DNA from: CBFGTA01 sp965651595
Lineage (GTDB): Bacteria; Actinomycetota; Actinomycetes; S36-B12; UBA10799
Direction: 5' to 3'
DNA length: 10,376 bases
NCBI GenBank assembly: GCA_965651595.1
Contig: CBFGTA010000081.1
Span: 1 to 10,376 of the forward strand
Part shown: positions 6,823 through 10,376 of the stretch, piece after piece
Layout of the letters: every line of letters begins with the position of its first letter
How positions within the stretch are numbered: the stretch's first letter is position 1
Made by a program: the position numbers and the translations under genes
Notes under the pieces: model-generated
Told to the model about the DNA's origin: nothing
Seen by the model: the letters and a program-made list of their open reading frames with translations, nothing else
The model's database searches: none

Positions 6823-8074
6823 GGGGCTCCTGGGCGGTCGGGGACGTTCGTCGGGCGGCGACAAGTTCGCGCACCAATTCAATGATTCCCAGCGCACAAA
6901 CGGAAACCGCCACGCTGAGAACACTCAAAATGATTGCCAGTATCCCGTCGTGATTGATCCACACGATGCCAGCTAGGGCGGCGCAGGCAATCCAGGGCAC
7001 AACCGCCGCTACCCGAGACTTCTTGGCGAGCTGGCTATACAGGAGGAACTGGGCCAGAGCAAACACCGAACCGGTTGCGGCGAACAGCCAGGCGTAGCTA
7101 GCCAGGGCGGCATATGCCGACCCTCCCACCAGCGACACCACCACAGAGGGGAGCACGTACACCCCGGCAGTCGCAATCACACCGATCACCACGACTGCGC
7201 CGGCGGCGAGCAACAGCGTTGCTTCCCGCCGGTGGTCGCTTAGACGCGGGTACGTCACGGTGGCAACGAAATAGGGTAGCCAGAACGTCACTTTCGCCAC
7301 GACGGCCCCGGCTGCGTAGATGCCCGCATCCTCGGCACTGAGGAAATGGCGAGCCAGGAGCACATCCATGTTGGTCAGGGTGAACAGTCCGATCAATGCC
7401 AGGGTGGCCGCCCCAATTTCTCGGCCGAGACCGTCGAGACGCAGGGGCAATCCAGCTGCATCCGAACGCACCGCCAGCCAACCGAGCAGTCCGGCCACCC
7501 ATGCGCCGATCATCATTCCGACTAGTGCCGATGTCACCGTCGGGGTGATCAGCAACGCCCCGATTCCACCCACGGCCCTGCCCACTCCGTTGAGGGCGCC
7601 CGTGTAGGCGAGCTTGTGGGCGTTCTCGTAGCCCTGTGCAATGCCGATGGATGCACCGAGTGCGGTGAGGGGAAACAGGCTGGCGGCAATCAAGAGGACT
7701 GGAAGCCACGAATCGAGATGTAGCAGCCACGACAAGCCGGGCGTGAGTAGCAGAGCCACCACCAAGGCTACCGCCCCGGCGATCAGGCCCGTGCGCACTG
7801 CGCGAGCAGCCACGCGCGGCTGGTCCGAATGCAGCGCGATGGTTAGCCGGCGGGCCACGACTGCTTGCAACCCGAGTGCCAGCACGTTACCGAGCAGGAC
7901 CAGGGCGAGCATGGAGGCAAAGATCGAGTAGTCGGCCGGACCCAGAATACGTGCACCCACCAGGCTGAGCAGGTAGGCAGCGACTTGACCGATCGCGAGC
8001 CCGACGGCGACGATGATGGCGCCTTGCACGATCGCGCCACGAGCGCTCGCCCCAGAAGTCGTTGAAGTCGCCAT
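6770..8074 (-). CDS. MOP-superfamily (Wzx-like) polysaccharide flippase
   Basis: The 434-residue protein is almost wholly made of hydrophobic helices (about 12), from IVAVGLAIGQVAAYLLSLVG near the N-terminus to ILSVLSVAVSVCALGIIELV near the end, with a polar 25-residue cytoplasmic-looking tail. GARILGPADYSIFASMLAL (around 40-58) is the typical first-repeat motif of oligosaccharide flippases, and TNMDVLLARHFLSAEDAGIY is the matching motif opening the second half. Such proteins carry polyprenyl-linked saccharides across the membrane. Placed ahead of the two DprE-like genes, it suggests a decaprenyl-linked sugar as cargo (inference). The ATG at 8074 is chosen: an open frame extends to 8278 but that part is arginine- and cysteine-rich, lies in the intergenic region, and a -10 hexamer ends seven bases before 8074. 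First gene of the minus-strand operon. Confidence 0.88.
   Translation of the reverse strand: MATSTTSGASARGAIVQGAIIVAVGLAIGQVAAYLLSLVGARILGPADYSIFASMLALVLLGNVLALGLQAVVARRLTIALHSDQPRVAARAVRTGLIAGAVALVVALLLTPGLSWLLHLDSWLPVLLIAASLFPLTALGASIGIAQGYENAHKLAYTGALNGVGRAVGGIGALLITPTVTSALVGMMIGAWVAGLLGWLAVRSDAAGLPLRLDGLGREIGAATLALIGLFTLTNMDVLLARHFLSAEDAGIYAAGAVVAKVTFWLPYFVATVTYPRLSDHRREATLLLAAGAVVVIGVIATAGVYVLPSVVVSLVGGSAYAALASYAWLFAATGSVFALAQFLLYSQLAKKSRVAAVVPWIACAALAGIVWINHDGILAIILSVLSVAVSVCALGIIELVRELVAARRTSPTAQEPHELIDRVRPGNDPGPSA
6827..6831 (-). promoter_or_regulatory. Shine-Dalgarno for the DprE1-like gene
   Basis: AGGAG on the minus strand, four bases before ATG 6822, lies within the coding sequence of the flippase. 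It supports this start over the longer open frame and implies translational coupling with the flippase. Confidence 0.6.
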
Positions 8075-8081
8075 CAGGGCG

Positions 8082-8087
8082 ACCCTA
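8082..8087 (-). promoter_or_regulatory. -10 element for the flippase operon, leaderless type
   Basis: TAGGGT on the minus strand fits TANNNT and is followed by seven bases and then ATG 8074, the same geometry as polA. No Shine-Dalgarno is present before the ATG. No convincing -35 is seen. Confidence 0.4.
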
Positions 8088-8143
8088 GCAACCGGTAGGA
8101 GGACCGTTGGTGTTTCGTGCCCGAGAAATGGCGGGAGCCGGTC

Positions 8144-8171
8144 TTGCCTGGAACTGTGGGTGCGGTAACAT
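8144..8171 (+). promoter_or_regulatory. Predicted rpsA promoter
   Basis: TTGCCT (8144-8149) and TAACAT (8166-8171) are separated by 16 bp; a TG lies five bases before the -10 hexamer (8161-8162). Transcription would start near 8178, leaving a leader of roughly 140 bases before rpsA, in contrast to the apparently leaderless neighbours. The 242 bp between the flippase and rpsA starts hold this promoter, the divergent flippase -10 and the small leader frame at 8225; nothing else is recognised there. Confidence 0.45.
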
Positions 8172-8224
8172 GGGACGTTGCGTTGAGTTGTCAGGCCTCG
8201 GCAGGGGTAGGTCTGGCAGTCGCT

Positions 8225-8320
8225 ATGGCGGTCCGAACATTTCACTCGGTTCACCCGGCGGCGCCTCACGTCACACAACCACTGAAATCACTGTCCGTCT
8301 CGGAGCCCACTACTACATGA
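8225..8320 (+). CDS. Possible 31-residue leader peptide coupled to rpsA
   Basis: An ATG at 8225, just downstream of the predicted rpsA promoter, opens a 31-codon frame ending in PLKSLSVSEPTTT with TGA at 8318-8320. That stop overlaps the rpsA start as ATGA, the usual layout for translational coupling. The frame is open further upstream (to 8117), but that start precedes the promoter. There is no strong Shine-Dalgarno for it. The rpsA start itself has only GGAG at 8302-8305, 11 bases away, so coupling would explain how rpsA is translated. Ribosomal protein S1 is known to control its own translation in E. coli. The peptide has no recognised domain, and the overlap may be chance. Confidence 0.25.
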   Translation: MAVRTFHSVHPAAPHVTQPLKSLSVSEPTTT

Positions 8321-9807
8321 CCACCACCGATCTCACCGCAGCTGAAGCCACTGTCCCGGCCATCGCCATCAACGACATTGGCGACGAAGCTGCTCTCCTC
8401 GCCGCAATCGACCAAACCATCAAGTACTTCAACGATGGCGACATCGTGGAAGGCACCATCGTGAAGGTCGACCGCGATGAAGTTCTTCTCGACATTGGCT
8501 ACAAGACTGAGGGTGTTATTCCCAGTCGGGAACTCAGCATCAAGCACGATGTGGACCCGCAGGAAGTTGTTGCCGTCGGCGATTCGGTAGAAGCGCTAGT
8601 ACTGCAGAAGGAAGACAAAGACGGCCGCCTCATCTTGTCGAAGAAGCGCGCCCAGTACGAGCGCGCCTGGGGGCAGATCGAGCAGATCAAAGAAGCGGAT
8701 GGGGTGGTTAAGGGCACCGTCATTGAGGTTGTCAAGGGCGGACTCATTCTCGACATCGGGCTGCGCGGATTCCTGCCAGCTTCGTTGGTAGAGATGCGGC
8801 GGGTTCGCGAGCTACAGCCGTACGTCGGGGCTGAGATCGAGGCCAAAATCATCGAGCTCGACAAAAATCGCAACAACGTGGTTCTGAGCCGCCGTGCCTG
8901 GCTGGAACAGACTCAGTCGCAAGTTCGTTCAGACTTCCTCAATCAGCTCGAGCGCGGTCAGGTGCGAACGGGTGTCGTCAGTTCGATCGTTAACTTCGGT
9001 GCTTTCGTGGATCTCGGCGGCGTTGACGGACTCGTGCACGTGTCCGAGTTGTCATGGAAGCACATCGACCATCCCACCGAGGTTGTCGAAGTGGGTCAGG
9101 AAGTCACCGTCGAGGTTCTCGACGTCGATATGGACCGCGAGCGCGTTTCCCTGTCTCTGAAGTCGACTCAAGAAGATCCGTGGCAGCACTTCGCCCGCAC
9201 TCACCAGATGGGTCAGGTTGTTCCGGGGCGCGTCACGAAGCTGGTGCCGTTCGGTGCCTTCGTGCGCGTAGAAGACGGAATCGAAGGGCTCGTTCATATC
9301 TCCGAGTTGGCCGAACGCCATGTAGAAATGCCCGAGCAGGTCGTCACGGTCGAAGACGAGATCTTCGTGAAGGTGATCGACATTGACCTCGAACGGCGTC
9401 GCATTTCGCTTTCGCTGAAGCAGGCGAATGACTCCGGCGATACCCACGACGAATTCGACCCCTACCTGTACGGCATGCCTGCCTCCTATGACGATGCTGG
9501 CGCCTACATCGGCCCCGAGGGCTTCGATCCCAACACAGGTGAGTGGAAAGAAGGCTTCGAGGACCAGCGGTCCGAGTGGGAGCAACAGTACAACGATGCC
9601 TACGAACGCTGGTTGCAGCACAAGAAGCAGGTAGATGAGGCCAAGCGCGAGGAAGACCAAGCTGCGAGCACCGAAAGCACCCCGCGTGACGGTGGCGACG
9701 ATGCCTCGAACCGCGGTTCCCTCGACAGCGACGCCAACGAGGCGCTGGCAGCTCTCCGCGACCAACTCGCCGGGGGCGATTCGTCCACCGATTCGTCTAC
9801 CGAATAG
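8317..9807 (+). CDS. rpsA: 30S ribosomal protein S1, four S1 domains
   Basis: The 496-residue protein binds mRNA on the small ribosomal subunit and aids initiation. Four S1 RNA-binding domains are visible: about 41-110 (GDIVEGTIVKVDRDEVLLDI), 128-195 (VKGTVIEVVKGGLILDIGLR), 213-283 (VVSSIVNFGAFVDLGGVDGL) and 299-369 (PGRVTKLVPFGAFVRVEDGI). E. coli S1 has six; four is the actinobacterial form and the sequence is very close to M. tuberculosis RpsA (481 residues) throughout. The acidic tail (about 375-496) ends in SLDSDANEALAALRDQLAGG, resembling the conserved mycobacterial end. The ATG at 8317 is used because NDIGDEAALLAAIDQTIKYFN follows as in other actinobacteria; the open frame runs back to 8107 but that stretch is Gly/Arg-rich leader. 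Shine-Dalgarno is weak. It is separated from coaE by 74 bp. Confidence 0.97.
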   Translation: MTTTDLTAAEATVPAIAINDIGDEAALLAAIDQTIKYFNDGDIVEGTIVKVDRDEVLLDIGYKTEGVIPSRELSIKHDVDPQEVVAVGDSVEALVLQKEDKDGRLILSKKRAQYERAWGQIEQIKEADGVVKGTVIEVVKGGLILDIGLRGFLPASLVEMRRVRELQPYVGAEIEAKIIELDKNRNNVVLSRRAWLEQTQSQVRSDFLNQLERGQVRTGVVSSIVNFGAFVDLGGVDGLVHVSELSWKHIDHPTEVVEVGQEVTVEVLDVDMDRERVSLSLKSTQEDPWQHFARTHQMGQVVPGRVTKLVPFGAFVRVEDGIEGLVHISELAERHVEMPEQVVTVEDEIFVKVIDIDLERRRISLSLKQANDSGDTHDEFDPYLYGMPASYDDAGAYIGPEGFDPNTGEWKEGFEDQRSEWEQQYNDAYERWLQHKKQVDEAKREEDQAASTESTPRDGGDDASNRGSLDSDANEALAALRDQLAGGDSSTDSSTE

Positions 9808-9824
9808 GTCCCAGCGACCGATCC

Positions 9825-9863
9825 AGCCGGAGGGAGAGAACCCGACGGCTCGGAGAGACTTTT
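9825..9863 (+). terminator. Possible weak terminator after rpsA
   Basis: AGCCG (9825-9829) and CGGCT (9846-9850) form a five-base stem with a 16-base loop, and TTTT follows at 9860-9863 after a nine-base gap. The loop is large and the T-run short and distant, so it is at best an inefficient intrinsic terminator. Confidence 0.25.
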
Positions 9864-9869
9864 CCTGCG

Positions 9870-9875
9870 TAGAGT
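9870..9875 (+). promoter_or_regulatory. -10 element for coaE, leaderless type
   Basis: TAGAGT fits TANNNT and is followed by six bases and ATG 9882. No Shine-Dalgarno is present in this interval. coaE could therefore be transcribed on its own, not only by read-through from rpsA. Confidence 0.4.
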
Positions 9876-9881
9876 GTCCTC

Positions 9882-10361
9882 ATGCAACGCGCATGCCCCC
9901 TGGTCGGGCTGACTGGCGGTATCGGTACCGGCAAGAGCACGGTCGCCGCCTTGATGGCCGACCAGGGAGCAATCGTTGTAGATGCCGATGCGGTAGCCCG
10001 GGAGGTCGTGGCTCGCGGTAGTGATGGTCTCGCACGCCTGGTCGAGGAGTTTGGTTCCCAGATTCTTCAACCCGATGGTTCGCTAGACCGCGCGCAACTC
10101 GCTGCTGAAACCTTCGGTGATCCAGCTAAGCTCGCTGTCCTGAACGCAGTGACGCACCCCCTAATCGGCCGACGATCGGCCGAGGCGATAGCTGCCATTC
10201 CGGCAGACCGGATCGGAGTGTATGACGTCGCCTTGCTGATCGAGAACAACCTGCACCAGGTCTGCGATCGGGTCGTTGTGGTGACCTGCCCGCTCGATGT
10301 TCGCCTGGAACGCTTGGAGCGGCGTGGCGTTGTTCGGGAAGACGGCTGCCCAGTGGCGTAA
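9882..10361 (+). CDS. coaE: Dephospho-CoA kinase, C-terminally truncated in this sequence
   Basis: CoaE adds the 3'-phosphate in the last step of coenzyme A synthesis. The 159 residues show the P-loop GGIGTGKS (12-19), the substrate region DADAVAREVV (34-43), THPLIGRR and YDVALLIENNLHQVCDRVVVV, then RLERLERRGVVRED. In the segment usually read V.DVPLLVE the proline is alanine here. The family is about 200 residues; this frame ends with TAA at 10359-10361 right after RRGVVRED, so the C-terminal helices (about 40 residues, including the usual Ala-Gln-rich RMAxQ segment) are missing. The window ends 15 bases later. A frameshift or sequencing error near 10340-10360 is likely, because the conserved pattern stops abruptly at D154; a true truncation cannot be excluded. 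CoaE is normally essential. Confidence 0.88.
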   Translation: MQRACPLVGLTGGIGTGKSTVAALMADQGAIVVDADAVAREVVARGSDGLARLVEEFGSQILQPDGSLDRAQLAAETFGDPAKLAVLNAVTHPLIGRRSAEAIAAIPADRIGVYDVALLIENNLHQVCDRVVVVTCPLDVRLERLERRGVVREDGCPVA

Positions 10362-10376
10362 GGAGAATTCGGAGTT

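Noticed and set aside
7098..7730. 210-codon minus-strand frame within the flippase
   Set aside because: It is in another frame of the same strand, Arg/Pro/Gly-rich, with no membrane segments, while the flippase frame matches its family throughout.
8107..8316. In-frame 70-codon N-terminal extension of rpsA
   Set aside because: Actinobacterial S1 proteins begin close to the ATG at 8317; the extension is Gly/Arg/Ser-rich, has no family match and its start lies upstream of the predicted promoter.
9052..9765. 237-codon open frame on the minus strand inside rpsA
   Set aside because: It mirrors the S1 domain repeats and acidic tail of rpsA; long antisense frames are common in such high-GC genes and no domain is recognisable.
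1..10376. Mobile element, phage, CRISPR, tRNA or rRNA content
   Set aside because: No transposase or integrase motifs, no spaced direct repeats, and no RNA gene signatures were seen on either strand.

Overview
The window is a high-GC stretch of an actinobacterial (Actinomycetota) chromosome. It starts in the C-terminal half of an ANTAR-domain response regulator, then carries a YdiI/MenI-type hotdog thioesterase, polA, rpsA (four-domain actinobacterial S1) and coaE. The order ANTAR regulator - polA - rpsA - coaE is the conserved order known from Mycobacterium (Rv1626, Rv1629-Rv1631), and the protein sequences agree closely with that phylum. No mobile element, tRNA, rRNA or CRISPR array is visible.

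Layout: 1-168 (+) end of the ANTAR regulator; 130-627 (-) thioesterase, tail-overlapping it; 651-3320 (+) DNA polymerase I; 3317-4714 (+) an exported alpha/beta-hydrolase lipoprotein overlapping the polA stop; 8074-4751 (-) a three-gene overlapping operon read as flippase, DprE1-like flavoprotein, DprE2-like SDR protein; 8317-9807 (+) rpsA with a leader of about 140 bases; 9882 onward (+) coaE, which hits an early stop 15 bases before the window end.

The most interesting part is the minus-strand operon lodged between polA and rpsA. Its three genes overlap (53 bp and 7 bp) and each downstream start has a good Shine-Dalgarno sequence, so they are very probably co-translated. The first encodes a MOP-superfamily (Wzx-like) lipid-linked saccharide flippase. 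The other two are homologues of DprE1 and DprE2, the pair that epimerises decaprenyl-phosphoryl-ribose to -arabinose for the mycobacterial cell wall. Both are strongly remodelled. The DprE2-like protein has lost the glycine-rich cofactor motif and the whole Asn-Ser-Tyr-Lys SDR catalytic set. The DprE1-like protein has replaced the residues equivalent to H132, K134, N385, C387 and K418. Open frames, near-family lengths and tight coupling argue against decay; a repurposed or pseudoenzyme pair working with a flippase on an envelope glycolipid is the inference.

A second theme is transcription. Four genes (thioesterase, polA, flippase, coaE) have a TANNNT -10-like hexamer ending 6-7 bases before the start codon and no convincing Shine-Dalgarno, which is the signature of leaderless mRNAs. 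For thioesterase and polA the two hexamers overlap on opposite strands, giving one compact bidirectional promoter.
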